From the NCBI RefSeq assembly GCF_014200605.1, contig NZ_JACHCE010000007.1, positions 186,001 to 250,000 on the forward strand: a stretch of DNA of 64,000 nt. Reading direction: 5' to 3'. The DNA comes from Pedobacter cryoconitis. Its GTDB lineage: Bacteria; Bacteroidota; Bacteroidia; Sphingobacteriales; Sphingobacteriaceae. Shown one piece after another: positions 14,192-23,828 of this stretch. The position numbers were made by a program, and so were the translations under genes. Under the pieces are notes generated by a model. The model did not search any database. It saw only the letters and a list, made by a program, of their open reading frames with translations, and was not told the origin of the DNA. Every line of letters begins with the position of its first letter. Position 1 is the stretch's first letter.

Positions 14192-14806
14192 TTAATGATT
14201 ATCTAATGGGGCGCACCAGACTTCGTAATACTCCCCTGCCCAATTTTTCATCTTTGGGAAATACCATTTTGCAGCATCTTCTGTAAGATTAAATCCATTT
14301 TCATCATCAATGATCGGGTCTTCTTCAAAATTTGTCAGCGCGTGATGCTGGGCGGCGGCACAAAGAAGGAACCGGGCAAAATTATCAGCTAACTTATCCC
14401 CGTAGTCCCAGCTGCCGGCTCCATGCTCCAGCCTCTCTATTCCTGTCTCTATATTTTCCAGGTTGACGATCAGCGGGTCTGCCCCCTCATCTCCAAAAAT
14501 GAAAGAATTCCTGTTCCAGTCTTCAATATCAGATTTAGTAAGAGAATTATAATTATAACCGTCTTGTTTATATTTTAAATTATCTACCCCATAAATATAG
14601 AGTGGATTACCTACCGAAACAAAGTAAAATCCTTCTGCAGGTGCATAGTTAGCTATATAATTTCTTAATTCTTCTGGCAGGGTAACTCCAAATTCTTTTT
14701 CTATTCTATCTATATGTGCACTGTTGTCAGATTCACCGAATAGGAATGGCTCTTCTTCAGTATTCCAGAATTTCCTGATCTCTTGTATTGCTTCTTTAAT
14801 AGTCAT
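14192..14806 (-). CDS. SMI1/KNR4 (SUKH) family protein
   Basis: 204-aa cytoplasmic protein with the SUKH-fold pattern IDRIEKEFGVTLPEELRNYIANY near residues 32-54, followed by the beta-rich middle GFYFVSVGNPLYIYGVDNL and SFIFGDEGADPLIVNL. No signal peptide. SUKH proteins are often immunity proteins against polymorphic or contact-dependent toxins, but many are stand-alone with unknown roles. No toxin gene is seen next to it. It lies upstream of a tRNA gene, a common place for accessory genes. The C-terminal ~50 residues are acidic and aromatic-rich (WYFPKMKNWAGEYYEVW). Confidence 0.8.
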   Translation of the reverse strand: MTIKEAIQEIRKFWNTEEEPFLFGESDNSAHIDRIEKEFGVTLPEELRNYIANYAPAEGFYFVSVGNPLYIYGVDNLKYKQDGYNYNSLTKSDIEDWNRNSFIFGDEGADPLIVNLENIETGIERLEHGAGSWDYGDKLADNFARFLLCAAAQHHALTNFEEDPIIDDENGFNLTEDAAKWYFPKMKNWAGEYYEVWCAPLDNH

Positions 14807-14860
14807 TGTCTTTAGGCTTGTTATCTTAACAGTTAACTTGTTTTTTTAGAAAAGATATAG

Positions 14861-15229
14861 TTAATTTATTGATTTTCCAAAGGGCGAAAATGCCAGGTTC
14901 ATTAGTTTAAAGTGTTGTCTTCCGAATGGAATCCCTACAATAGTGAGACATAATAATAGACCAAAAAACAAATGAGTAAGTGCAATCCATACTCCACCGC
15001 ATAAAAACCAGATAATGTTCATAATGGTTGACAGGCAGCCTGTATTAGATGAAGTATCTGTGATTTTAACACCAAAAGGTGCCAGGCCTACAAAGGCGAA
15101 TTTAAAACACTGCAGACCGAATGGGATACCTATAATGGTGAGGCATAAGATTAATCCACCAATAATATATTCGAAAAAGATGAATATCCCGCCGAAGATA
15201 ATCCATATGATATTGCCTAATAAGTTCAT
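14861..15229 (-). CDS. YccF-domain inner-membrane protein
   Basis: 122-aa integral membrane protein made of two copies of the YccF (DUF307) repeat: GLILCLTIIGIPFGLQCFKFAFVGLAPFG in the first half and GLLLCLTIVGIPFGRQHFKLMNLAFSPFG in the second. About four hydrophobic segments. Function unknown in the family. It is a single gene between the SUKH gene (same strand, 54-bp gap) and the divergent OmpA-family gene. Length matches the family. Confidence 0.9.
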   Translation of the reverse strand: MNLLGNIIWIIFGGIFIFFEYIIGGLILCLTIIGIPFGLQCFKFAFVGLAPFGVKITDTSSNTGCLSTIMNIIWFLCGGVWIALTHLFFGLLLCLTIVGIPFGRQHFKLMNLAFSPFGKSIN

Positions 15230-15409
15230 GTTCTAATGTTTGTTTGTAATTAAGATAAAAACTTGTTGGAATAGTTACAAATTATCTGTTGCTTATCAGT
15301 AGCAGATCTTTAATATATTATTAGCTGTTAAATAAATTATTCATCATGATGATACAATTCCATTTTTTTCGTAGAAATTAGCTGCAAATTATACTTCATT
15401 AACCTAACC

Positions 15410-16681
15410 ATGAAAAAAATAGTTATCGTTCTCGTAGCCTGTTTCTTAAGTACTCAGGTCAGGGCTCAGTTTTTTGATCGTCTGAAAAACAAAGTACAGC
15501 AAAAAGTAAATGATGCAGTCGATAAAACAATCGATAATGCAACCACTGGCAAGAAGAAAAAAGAGGAGGCCGGAGCTGGCACTTCAGTGAATGGCAACGC
15601 TGCTTCTACAGTAAGTACTACTGTGCAGAACACGGCGCAGGAAGATGTAAAAGCGTATTCGAAATTTGACTTTGTTCCCGGTGAAAAAATCATTGTAGAA
15701 GAGAATTTTGCCAGTGATGCTATTGGTGAATTTCCTGCAAAATGGAATACAAAGACGAATGCAGAAGTAGTGACATTAAGTAACAGGCCAGGGAAATGGT
15801 TAGCTATGAAGCAGGACGGTGTTTTCTATCCAGAATATATTCATAATCTGCCTGATAACTTTACACTACAGGTAGATGTTTTAGTTAATAATGATATTAG
15901 CCAGATCGGTACTTTAACAGTGGCATTAATTGCTGCAAAAACGGACTATGAGAAATTTACGAGTGGTGAAAATGGTGGATTGCCTGTACCAGGTATAAAG
16001 CTGGATATCAGACCGCAATCCGGAGAATATTCGGGTAGTATGGATTATATCTCAAAAGCATTAGGTTCAGCATCTGTTAATGAGCTGAAAAATATATTCC
16101 ACGCCCCTGATAAATCTTTTGCTACAATTTCAGTATGGAGACAGAAACAAAGAATAAGAGTTTATATCAACAGTACTAAATTACTGGATTTACCAAGGGC
16201 AATAGAGTCTGATGCGGTCCTCAATTCATTGGTTTTTGGAGCTTACTCACCAGACTTTGAAAAAAAAGGGGGCGCATTTTATTTAAGTAATATCAGACTG
16301 GCTGTTGGTGCTCCTGATACACGTAATAAATTAATCACTCAGGGTAAATTTGTGACGCATGGTATTTTGTTTGATTTCAATTCAGCTCAGATAAAACCTG
16401 AATCTAATGGCGCTTTAATGGATATTGCCAATGTATTAAAAGAAGATGCAAAAATCCATGTAAAAATTGTTGGTCATACAGATAGTGACGGTGATGCGCA
16501 AGTCAATCTGGATCTTTCTAAAAAAAGAGCTGAAGCTGTAAAAGCAATACTGGCTTCTGATTTTGGTATTGATGCAGCCAGAATGGTCACTGATGGCAAA
16601 GGAAAAATACAGCCTATAGATAATAACACTACAGCCGTAGGGAAAGCCAATAACAGGCGGGTAGAGTTTATCAAATTATAA
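15410..16681 (+). CDS. OmpA-family outer-membrane protein with LamG/beta-sandwich-like middle
   Basis: 423 aa. Signal peptide MKKIVIVLVACFLSTQVRAQ, then an amphipathic basic stretch (FDRLKNKVQQKVNDAVDKT), a Ser/Thr/Ala-rich linker, a beta-sandwich region of about 190 residues (EENFASDAIGEFPAKWNTKT to YLSNIRLAV), then the C-terminal OmpA domain (about 315-423). The OmpA peptidoglycan-binding motif is GHTDSDGDAQVNLDLSKKRAEAV. The C-terminal NNRRVEFIKL is typical. It should tether the outer membrane to the cell wall. A strong bidirectional terminator follows. Confidence 0.88.
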   Translation: MKKIVIVLVACFLSTQVRAQFFDRLKNKVQQKVNDAVDKTIDNATTGKKKKEEAGAGTSVNGNAASTVSTTVQNTAQEDVKAYSKFDFVPGEKIIVEENFASDAIGEFPAKWNTKTNAEVVTLSNRPGKWLAMKQDGVFYPEYIHNLPDNFTLQVDVLVNNDISQIGTLTVALIAAKTDYEKFTSGENGGLPVPGIKLDIRPQSGEYSGSMDYISKALGSASVNELKNIFHAPDKSFATISVWRQKQRIRVYINSTKLLDLPRAIESDAVLNSLVFGAYSPDFEKKGGAFYLSNIRLAVGAPDTRNKLITQGKFVTHGILFDFNSAQIKPESNGALMDIANVLKEDAKIHVKIVGHTDSDGDAQVNLDLSKKRAEAVKAILASDFGIDAARMVTDGKGKIQPIDNNTTAVGKANNRRVEFIKL

Positions 16682-16721
16682 ATAAAGTAGCCCTTTCTTT
16701 TCCGGAAAGGGCTACTTTATT
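16681..16721. terminator. Bidirectional terminator
   Basis: Perfect 17-bp stem: AATAAAGTAGCCCTTTC (16681-16697) and GAAAGGGCTACTTTATT (16705-16721) with a 7-nt loop. The A/T-rich stem ends give a U-run in both directions. It lies between the convergent OmpA and MepB-like genes. Confidence 0.88.
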
Positions 16722-16733
16722 TAATGGTCAATG

Positions 16734-17270
16734 TTATTTTGTTTGACCATATAACTGGTTGGCTCTTGTATAATCTATTGGCTGGCCGGCATCCATTTTC
16801 AGAAAATAAGCTATTTGCCACTGTTGTGTTTTTTTTGCCTGTTTACTGTTTGTAATATCCCATGGAGGATAAACCCTGATGGCCCGTTTACCTTCTTTGT
16901 TAGGAGTAGTTATAATCCCTTTTTCCTGCAATATATTTTTCGGAAAGATAAACTGCCCAAAATTTTCTCCGCTCCTGACGCTGATGATGAATAAATCTAT
17001 ATCATCAGAACTATCAAAAGGTTGAATCGGCCCATTCCCTGCCCTCTTCCATAAAGTAACAAACTGCCCGGTTTTGGTTGGGGTGATCTTAGCAATCCGG
17101 TATCTGACTGATAGTTGGTTGATACTAAATATATAAGCTCCATAATCAGTGCTTTCTGCTTCTGCTACAGGTTCTGTATAATTAACAGAAAGATTTGTAA
17201 TTAATTTTTGAGCTGTGATAAGGTCTTTGGGGAGTTCTTTTAAACTTTCCCGGGCATCTGCTAATAACAT
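16734..17270 (-). CDS. MepB family protein
   Basis: 178-aa soluble protein matching the MepB family pattern: IAKITPTKTGQFVTLWKR, GPIQPFDSSDDIDLFIISV, FGQFIFPKNIL, GKRAIRVYPPWD and TQQWQIAYF, in that order. MepB is encoded with the MepA multidrug exporter in Staphylococcus, but its function is not known. Here it follows a DUF389 membrane protein after 14 bp, so the two are probably co-transcribed and no exporter is adjacent. Confidence 0.82.
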   Translation of the reverse strand: MLLADARESLKELPKDLITAQKLITNLSVNYTEPVAEAESTDYGAYIFSINQLSVRYRIAKITPTKTGQFVTLWKRAGNGPIQPFDSSDDIDLFIISVRSGENFGQFIFPKNILQEKGIITTPNKEGKRAIRVYPPWDITNSKQAKKTQQWQIAYFLKMDAGQPIDYTRANQLYGQTK

Positions 17271-17284
17271 CTCTTTTTTTATTC

Positions 17285-18664
17285 TTATTTAATGATAACC
17301 TGTACAGAGTCTGCCTTGAGCCTGCTTTTTAGCCAGAGTCTCAATTTACTCTGCGCTGATATACTTGTTTTTTTACTAAAATCTGCAACCATTAAAGTAA
17401 GTGTGTCATTCGCCGCTGCATCTAATTTGTGCAGCACAACGTTTGATATAACATAGGTTTTCATATCCGGATATAACGCTTTCAACTCCTGACTGATATC
17501 GGGTATTGGCTTCTCCAATAAAGATATATTTCTGTTCTGAGTGAGTGAGTCTTTTTTAAACACATCTTCAAGGATACTAGCTTTAATCTGTGAAAAATCA
17601 ATTTCCTGTTTAGCGTTAAGTCCCTGGCGAATTTGCAATTTTGTATTTTTTAATTTGTATTTTGATAGCTGACCGGAAATGGAATCTATTGCTTTTTGCG
17701 GGAGTTCATAACCAATTAGTAAAAGGTCTATCTCATTTCCTTTAGTACTATATTTAAAGTTTTTATTGACAACCTGGGTATTTTTAAACTGAAATTGTTC
17801 GTTGACAAACTTCTGTGCATTATTTTCAAAAATGCTCTTATCAACGATTCCGTAAGCGAGATAAATACTTGGGACTACAGCTATAATTACCGTAATCAGA
17901 ATATAACGGGACACCTTTTTTTCATAGTTTTTATCTTCAAAATGTTTCTTCTTGAATCTTAGAAAACGTACAATAAGAAAAGTACTGATACAAATAAAGA
18001 CACTATTGATAAAATACAAATAAATTGCCCCGATAAAGAAGTAAAAATTGCCTGTAGCAAGACCAAAACCTGCGGTACATAAGGGGGGCATTAATGCAGT
18101 AGCAATTGCTACTCCGGGTATCACATTGCTTTTCTCTTTTCTTGTTCCGGCTACTATACCTGCCAGCCCTCCAAAGAATGCAATAAATACATCCCATATA
18201 GATGGCGTTGTTCTGGCTAACAATTCACTTTGGGCATCATGTAGTGGAGTAATATAAAAATAGATAGTAGAAGCAACAATACTGATCAAAGTAGCTATTA
18301 AAAGGTTTCTCAAGCCCTTTTTAACCAGTTCAAAATCATTAGTGCCAATACCAAGCCCTATTCCCATAATAGGTCCCATTAAAGGAGAGATCAGCATGGC
18401 CCCGATAATTACAGCGGTTGAATTGACGTTCAGACCAATTGAAGCAATAAAGATGGCAAAAATCAATGTCCAGAGGTTTGCACCTACGAAATCTGAATTC
18501 TTTTTGATAGAAAGAACTACATCGTCTTCATCAGCTTTATCCAGGTGAAGATTAAATCTCTTATGTATCGAAAGTTTAACGATACGGAACAATTTATTTT
18601 GCTGTTTTTGATTCGGTTCTGCCAAGATAAATAGGTTGTTTAAACCCCAATATAAGCAATCCAC
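17285..18664 (-). CDS. DUF389 (TIGR00341-type) membrane protein
   Basis: 459 aa with a multi-span membrane domain at about residues 58-275. Family motifs: NSTAVIIGAMLISPLMGPIMGIG, FFGGLAGIVAG, NVIPGVAIATALMPPLCTAGFGLA. The C-terminal ~180 residues are a soluble domain (NKNFKYSTKGNEIDLLLIGYELPQKAI onward). The family is uncharacterised, with a small-molecule transport role suspected. The first 15 residues (MDCLYWGLNNLFILA) are atypical; a TTG start at the LAEPNQKQ segment is possible. Followed by the MepB-like gene. Confidence 0.85.
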   Translation of the reverse strand: MDCLYWGLNNLFILAEPNQKQQNKLFRIVKLSIHKRFNLHLDKADEDDVVLSIKKNSDFVGANLWTLIFAIFIASIGLNVNSTAVIIGAMLISPLMGPIMGIGLGIGTNDFELVKKGLRNLLIATLISIVASTIYFYITPLHDAQSELLARTTPSIWDVFIAFFGGLAGIVAGTRKEKSNVIPGVAIATALMPPLCTAGFGLATGNFYFFIGAIYLYFINSVFICISTFLIVRFLRFKKKHFEDKNYEKKVSRYILITVIIAVVPSIYLAYGIVDKSIFENNAQKFVNEQFQFKNTQVVNKNFKYSTKGNEIDLLLIGYELPQKAIDSISGQLSKYKLKNTKLQIRQGLNAKQEIDFSQIKASILEDVFKKDSLTQNRNISLLEKPIPDISQELKALYPDMKTYVISNVVLHKLDAAANDTLTLMVADFSKKTSISAQSKLRLWLKSRLKADSVQVIIK

Positions 18665-18777
18665 TGCAAATAGCTGGAAAAGAAAGGATCTGGGATCCTT
18701 GTTTTTTTTATGTATTGATATCTTTATATAATTATTCTGACCGGGTAAAATATACTTACAATCATTTTTCCAATAAG

Positions 18778-20652
18778 TTATTCTTTTGAAATCCAGGAGA
18801 TATAAAAAGTGGTCCCTTCACCTACAGCACTGGTTGCCCATATGTTCACTCCCATCATCAATGCCATTTCATAAGAAATATTCAATGCTAAACCGGCGCC
18901 CTGATCTTTGGTGTTTTCCCAGTCATTAAAATTAGCTTTAAAAAGCTGATCGACTTTTTCCTGGTTCATGCCGGGCCCCTGATCTTTAATAGCAATTACA
19001 ATATTCTGATCTGTTAAATCAGATGAAATATGGATAATCCCGTATTCTGGCGAATATTTGGTGGCATTGTTAAGAATATTGCGGATAATAAAAAGCAGCA
19101 TCTGTTGATGTGCACGTATTTCAGTTTGTTCTGGTATATCCAGAATTAGCTGAATATTCCTTTTTGCCTGTGCTATTTTAAAAAAAGCATTTGCTTCGTC
19201 AATCAGATCTTTAAGAATGAGTTTTGAAGGATGGTATATAAAACTATTTTTTTGCGATTTAATCCATTCCAGTAAGCCATCCATAAATGAAAGGCTTTTT
19301 TGTGAGGTTTCACTAAGTTCTGCCATTACCTCTATTTTCTCTTGTTCTGTTAACAGGTCTATATCGGTATTGAAAATACTTGAAAGCATAACTATATTAC
19401 TGAATGGCTGTCTGATATCGTGTGCGATTACAGAGATCAGCATGGTGTTAAAACGATTGGTATGCTGTAGTTCAGTGTTTTGCTTTAATGCGATTTCATG
19501 TAATTTGTGTTGCGCCTCTCCATACTGTTTTTTGATTCTCAGCGAACGGTAAATCAGAAATACAAGGGCCATACTTAAGGTAAATAAGCACCCCAATAAG
19601 GTAATTGTTTTCAGATTTGAGCTCTCTTTAATTCTAAGCTGTTCATTCTCATTTTCATTCAGGGCAAAATTCATATAATTGTATCCGGACTTATTAGTCG
19701 CTTTATTAATTGTATCGCGCTTAGCGAGTAAAAGTGACATATAATAATAAGCCTTATCCAGTTGTTGGTGTGATTTGTAGACATTGTACAGTTTTTCTGC
19801 TGAGACGATATAGAGTTCCGGATAGCCGTATTTACGGGACGTGTCCAATGCTTTTTTATAATAGTCTGTACTTGTTTCAATATTCCCCAAATCCAAAAAT
19901 GTATCCCCTAATCCGATATAGATATCTACTTTTGAATTCTGCAGGCCTAAACTATCAGCTTTATTTAATGTTTGTATTTGTACGGCTATTCCACGTTGCT
20001 TTTCTCCAGCATTGTACAGCTCTATTCCGCGTGTGTTTTCATAAAACAAGAGTAATCTTTCATCTTTATACTTCTCAGCAATTGCTTTGCCCTGAGCAAA
20101 TAATTCCTTTAACTTCGATTTACTGAGGCTTGGATCAATAAAAATAAGATTACTGATAATCAATGAACGTATGGAATCATGCTTCAGAGATTTACTTTTT
20201 TCATATGCCATGTATATATACCTGATTGCTTCCTTTTCGTCTTTATCAACGTCCATCATCAATCCGATATTCATCAGTAACTGGCAAACATTTTCCTGAT
20301 CATCGATTGATTTATATATACGGAGAGCATCATTAAAATATTTCGCTGACAAATAGTTGTTAACAGAAATATTGGATATGCCTTCGCAGTTGTAAGCATC
20401 TGCTATGCCTTTACTATAATTGAGTCTGACTGCTATTTCTTTAGCCTTTTGGGCATAATATCCACATGAATCCCGATAATTCATATGTGACAGCATTGCT
20501 ATACGGTTCAATGCGTCTATGTATTTTATACTGTCCTTAATTGAAGGAAGACTTGATTCAAGTCTGTTAATTTCGTGAGTTTGTGAAAATACAGGGGTGC
20601 AATTCAGTAAAGAAATACTGATGAAATAAAAAATAACAAAATATCCAGACAT
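18778..20652 (-). CDS. Tetratricopeptide-repeat sensor histidine kinase
   Basis: 624 aa. Signal peptide (MSGYFVIFYFISISLLNCTPVFSQ), a periplasmic helical array of TPR-like repeats (about 30-330, e.g. YNCEGISNISVNNYLSAKYFNDAL), one TM segment at 348-369, a short coiled coil, then HisKA with His411 (VIAHDIRQPFSNI) and an ATPase domain with NILNNATKYSPEYG and DQGPGMNQ. The C-terminal GAGLALNISYEMALMMG is the G2 box. No response regulator is adjacent, so it is an orphan, a common Bacteroidota arrangement. Ligand unknown. Confidence 0.9.
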   Translation of the reverse strand: MSGYFVIFYFISISLLNCTPVFSQTHEINRLESSLPSIKDSIKYIDALNRIAMLSHMNYRDSCGYYAQKAKEIAVRLNYSKGIADAYNCEGISNISVNNYLSAKYFNDALRIYKSIDDQENVCQLLMNIGLMMDVDKDEKEAIRYIYMAYEKSKSLKHDSIRSLIISNLIFIDPSLSKSKLKELFAQGKAIAEKYKDERLLLFYENTRGIELYNAGEKQRGIAVQIQTLNKADSLGLQNSKVDIYIGLGDTFLDLGNIETSTDYYKKALDTSRKYGYPELYIVSAEKLYNVYKSHQQLDKAYYYMSLLLAKRDTINKATNKSGYNYMNFALNENENEQLRIKESSNLKTITLLGCLFTLSMALVFLIYRSLRIKKQYGEAQHKLHEIALKQNTELQHTNRFNTMLISVIAHDIRQPFSNIVMLSSIFNTDIDLLTEQEKIEVMAELSETSQKSLSFMDGLLEWIKSQKNSFIYHPSKLILKDLIDEANAFFKIAQAKRNIQLILDIPEQTEIRAHQQMLLFIIRNILNNATKYSPEYGIIHISSDLTDQNIVIAIKDQGPGMNQEKVDQLFKANFNDWENTKDQGAGLALNISYEMALMMGVNIWATSAVGEGTTFYISWISKE

Positions 20653-20719
20653 ATGAAAGACAGTGAGTTGTTGTGTAAAAACTCATATGTCCACGGGATA
20701 ATCAAATATCCGGCCATGT

Positions 20720-21232
20720 TTATAACACCACACCTTCTTGTATAGGTATTTTATTCCGTTGAATAAAGGTGTGGAATACAGGGCTGAAAGAAATCAGCTG
20801 ATCCTGGCAATTTTTATCGACCGACATATTGATGCTATTGAAATGATGACCTTCTTTAAACGTAAAACGGAATTCCGGATGCTGGATTTTTATAAATACA
20901 ATATCCTTTGCAGGATAGTTTTTAATTATCTTTTTATTTTCAATACTGGTAATTGTTAAATGGTCTTTAAATAAGCTCAGAAGACCATAATGTGCAAATT
21001 TTCTAATCAGCAGCGAGGCAATAATTATCCAGGGAATAGCAAGTACAATCATGATGGTCACTATAGAAATCTGCGCCAGGCTAATGCCTGCCAGGCCTTC
21101 AATCTGATCCTGATATTCAAAACATAATATCATACTGGCAACAAATCCAATGAATAATAAAACTCCTGCAAATAAAGCTTTTCCCATAGGTAGTGGCAAT
21201 CTCATTCTTATCGTTGCATCTGGTGTTTCCAT
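20720..21232 (-). CDS. Hypothetical two-TM membrane protein, PH-like C-terminus
   Basis: 170 aa. TM segments at about 19-38 and 52-74, followed by a soluble beta-rich part (HLTITSIENKKIIKNYPAKDIVFIKIQHPEFRF) whose pattern resembles the bacterial PH domains seen after paired membrane spans. I do not recognise a named family. Its start lies inside the end of the UvrA gene (25-bp overlap, different frame), so translation is probably coupled to uvrA. This proximity does not by itself imply a repair role. The start could also be an internal ATG at MRLPLPMGK. Confidence 0.6.
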   Translation of the reverse strand: METPDATIRMRLPLPMGKALFAGVLLFIGFVASMILCFEYQDQIEGLAGISLAQISIVTIMIVLAIPWIIIASLLIRKFAHYGLLSLFKDHLTITSIENKKIIKNYPAKDIVFIKIQHPEFRFTFKEGHHFNSINMSVDKNCQDQLISFSPVFHTFIQRNKIPIQEGVVL

Positions 21233-23769
21233 GTGTTTTCGGGATTGAAGAATTTGTTTAAATATGGAGCTGTACGGCTATTTTTTGCATTTACTATGGT
21301 AGTAGGCGGTCCAAATGCAACTACTGTTCCACCCCCTTCGCCTGCTCCGGGCCCGATATCAATTATCCAGTCACTTTTTGCAATAACATGCATATCATGT
21401 TCCACTACAATAACTGTATTTCCCTGTTCTACAAGTTTGTCCAGCTGAGCCATGAGCTTCTCTACATCAGATGGATGAAGACCTGTAGTCGGTTCATCCA
21501 GAATATAAAGTGTATTGCCATGCTGCAAACGCTGTAGCTCAGTCGCAAGCTTGATTCGTTGTGCTTCTCCACCAGAAAGTTCTGTCGCTGGCTGGCCTAA
21601 CCGCAAATAGCCTAAGCCCACCTGTCTGACTACATCCAGTGCCCTGAATACCTGTGGCTCGGCGCTAAAGAAATTGCAGGCAGCATCTACGGTCATACCT
21701 AATACTTCTGCAATATTCTTGTCTTTATATTTAATTTCCAGTGTCTTATTGTTATATCGTGTGCCATGACAAGTTGGGCATGGTGTATATACACTGGGCA
21801 GAAACAAGAGTTCTACCATCACAAAACCTTCTCCCTCACAATGCGGACAACGGCCTTTTACTACATTGAAAGAAAAACGCCCGGCATCGTAACGGCGGGT
21901 TTTAGCCATTTCTGTTGCTGCAAAAAGCTTTCTTACATGGTCAAAAAGGCCTGTATAAGTGGCCAGATTAGAACGCGGAGTTCTGCCGATTGGTTTTTGA
22001 TCTACGCGTACCAGACGCTTAATCGAGTCCATGCCTTCGGTGATCTTTCCAGCTCTGGTCATTATTTTTTCAGTTTCTAATGTTTCTGTTTCATCCTCTG
22101 AATTCAGGTCTGCCTGCTGCCCTAGTTGTGCAGCAACCAGTTCAACCAATACCTGGCTAACCAGACTGCTTTTCCCTGAACCTGAAATGCCGGTTACACT
22201 GGTAAATACACCTATTGGAAAAGAAACTGCCAGGTTATCAAGGTTATTTCGGGTAACATTTTCTAACCGGAGCCACGATTGGGGAGTTCTTGTTTTTTCA
22301 GGTGTAATTTTCTGATCTCCGAAGATGTAATTTCTGGTCTGTGAATTCCCGATTTGACTAAGGCCAGCCGGGGGGCCGCTATATAAGATATGACCGCCTC
22401 TTTCACCTGCAAAGGGGCCAACATCTACAATCCAGTCTGCGTGACGGATCACATCAACTTCATGTTCAACAACAAAGAGTGAATTTCCGGAAGCTTTTAA
22501 TCTGTCCATTGCCCGGAGTAAGGCTTCTGTATCAGCGGGATGTAATCCTGCTGAGGGTTCATCCAGTACATAAACCACACCAAAAAGATTGGAGCGGACC
22601 TGAGTTGCCAGCCTCAGGCGCTGTAGTTCACCAGGTGAAAGCGTTGGTGTACTTCTTTCCAGGTTCAGATAGCCAAGCCCCAGATCCAGTATAACCTGGA
22701 TACGGGCAATCAGATCCTGAGCAATCCGCTGTGTCACCATTGCCTTTTCTGGATGTTCTTTTTCCGATTTGGTTGATTTTGTGGTTTTTTCTTCCGTATA
22801 AGTGCTGAAAATATCATTTAAGCGGGATAATGTTAGTCTGGACATATCAGCAATATCAAGACCTGCAAATTTCACGGAAAGAGATTCTTTACGTAAACGC
22901 TTACCATGACACAGCGGACATTCTCCACTGAGCATATATTTGGAAACCCGCTTTTTCATCAGCTGGCTTTGTGTATTTGCGAAAGTATGCAATACGTATT
23001 TTTTAGCTCCTGTAAAAGTCCCCATGTAACTGGGTTCTGATTTATTTTTAAGGGCTTCCTTTACCTGTACAGGGCTAAATCCGGCATAAACTGGCACTAC
23101 AGGCTTTTCCTCTGTAAAAAGAATCCAGTCACGTTCTTTCTGTGGGAGGTCACGCCAGGGAACGTCAACATCATAACCCAGGGTGGTCAGTATATCGCGG
23201 AAATTTTGCCCTAACCAGGCAGTTGGCCAGGCAGCAATTGCACGCTCTCTTATGGTCAGAGAATCATCAGGAACCATTGATTTTTCAGTAACTTCATATA
23301 CCCTGCCTAATCCATGACATTCAGGACATGCTCCTTCGGGGGTATTAGAAGAAAAAGCTTCTGCATAAATAATGGATTGACCAGCAGGATAATCGCCGGC
23401 CCTGGAATAGAGCATCCGGAGTAAATTGGATAAAGTAGTCACACTGCCTACTGATGAGCGGGTTGTACCCGATCCGCGTTGCTGCTGTAAGGCAATGGCT
23501 GGCGGCAAGCCTTCAATTTCATCTACTTCGGGGATGGCCATCTGATTAAATAATCTTCTGGCATAAGGTGATACCGATTCCAGATAACGCCGCTGAGCTT
23601 CTGCGTACAGCGTGCCAAAAGCAAGTGATGATTTACCAGAACCTGAAACCCCTGTGAATACCACTAAGGCATCACGGGGGATTTCAAGATCTATATTTTT
23701 GAGGTTATGTTCGCGGGCTCCGCTTACTTTAACAAAGCCAGTGAATGTTTGTTCTTTCTTATTTGTCAT
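21208..23769 (-). CDS. UvrA-like excinuclease ATPase, class II (UvrA2)
   Basis: 853-aa ABC-type DNA-damage ATPase. First P-loop GVSGSGKSSLAFG (about 39-51), second GISGSGKSSLVSQ; ABC signatures LSPGELQRLRLA and LSGGEAQRIKLA; Walker B VYVLDEPSAGL and LYILDEPTTGL. Zinc-binding clusters CPECHGLG, CPLCHGKR and CPHCEGEG...CPTCHGTR are present. At 853 aa it is shorter than housekeeping UvrA (about 940), which fits the class II paralogs that lack part of the UvrB-binding region and are linked to resistance to DNA-binding drugs. The specific role is inference. Confidence 0.88.
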   Translation of the reverse strand: MTNKKEQTFTGFVKVSGAREHNLKNIDLEIPRDALVVFTGVSGSGKSSLAFGTLYAEAQRRYLESVSPYARRLFNQMAIPEVDEIEGLPPAIALQQQRGSGTTRSSVGSVTTLSNLLRMLYSRAGDYPAGQSIIYAEAFSSNTPEGACPECHGLGRVYEVTEKSMVPDDSLTIRERAIAAWPTAWLGQNFRDILTTLGYDVDVPWRDLPQKERDWILFTEEKPVVPVYAGFSPVQVKEALKNKSEPSYMGTFTGAKKYVLHTFANTQSQLMKKRVSKYMLSGECPLCHGKRLRKESLSVKFAGLDIADMSRLTLSRLNDIFSTYTEEKTTKSTKSEKEHPEKAMVTQRIAQDLIARIQVILDLGLGYLNLERSTPTLSPGELQRLRLATQVRSNLFGVVYVLDEPSAGLHPADTEALLRAMDRLKASGNSLFVVEHEVDVIRHADWIVDVGPFAGERGGHILYSGPPAGLSQIGNSQTRNYIFGDQKITPEKTRTPQSWLRLENVTRNNLDNLAVSFPIGVFTSVTGISGSGKSSLVSQVLVELVAAQLGQQADLNSEDETETLETEKIMTRAGKITEGMDSIKRLVRVDQKPIGRTPRSNLATYTGLFDHVRKLFAATEMAKTRRYDAGRFSFNVVKGRCPHCEGEGFVMVELLFLPSVYTPCPTCHGTRYNNKTLEIKYKDKNIAEVLGMTVDAACNFFSAEPQVFRALDVVRQVGLGYLRLGQPATELSGGEAQRIKLATELQRLQHGNTLYILDEPTTGLHPSDVEKLMAQLDKLVEQGNTVIVVEHDMHVIAKSDWIIDIGPGAGEGGGTVVAFGPPTTIVNAKNSRTAPYLNKFFNPENTWKHQMQR

Positions 23770-23828
23770 TCGGTAATTCGGTACGGATTGCTAATCTAAA
23801 CAACAGTTGAATACCCGAATTGATTTAA

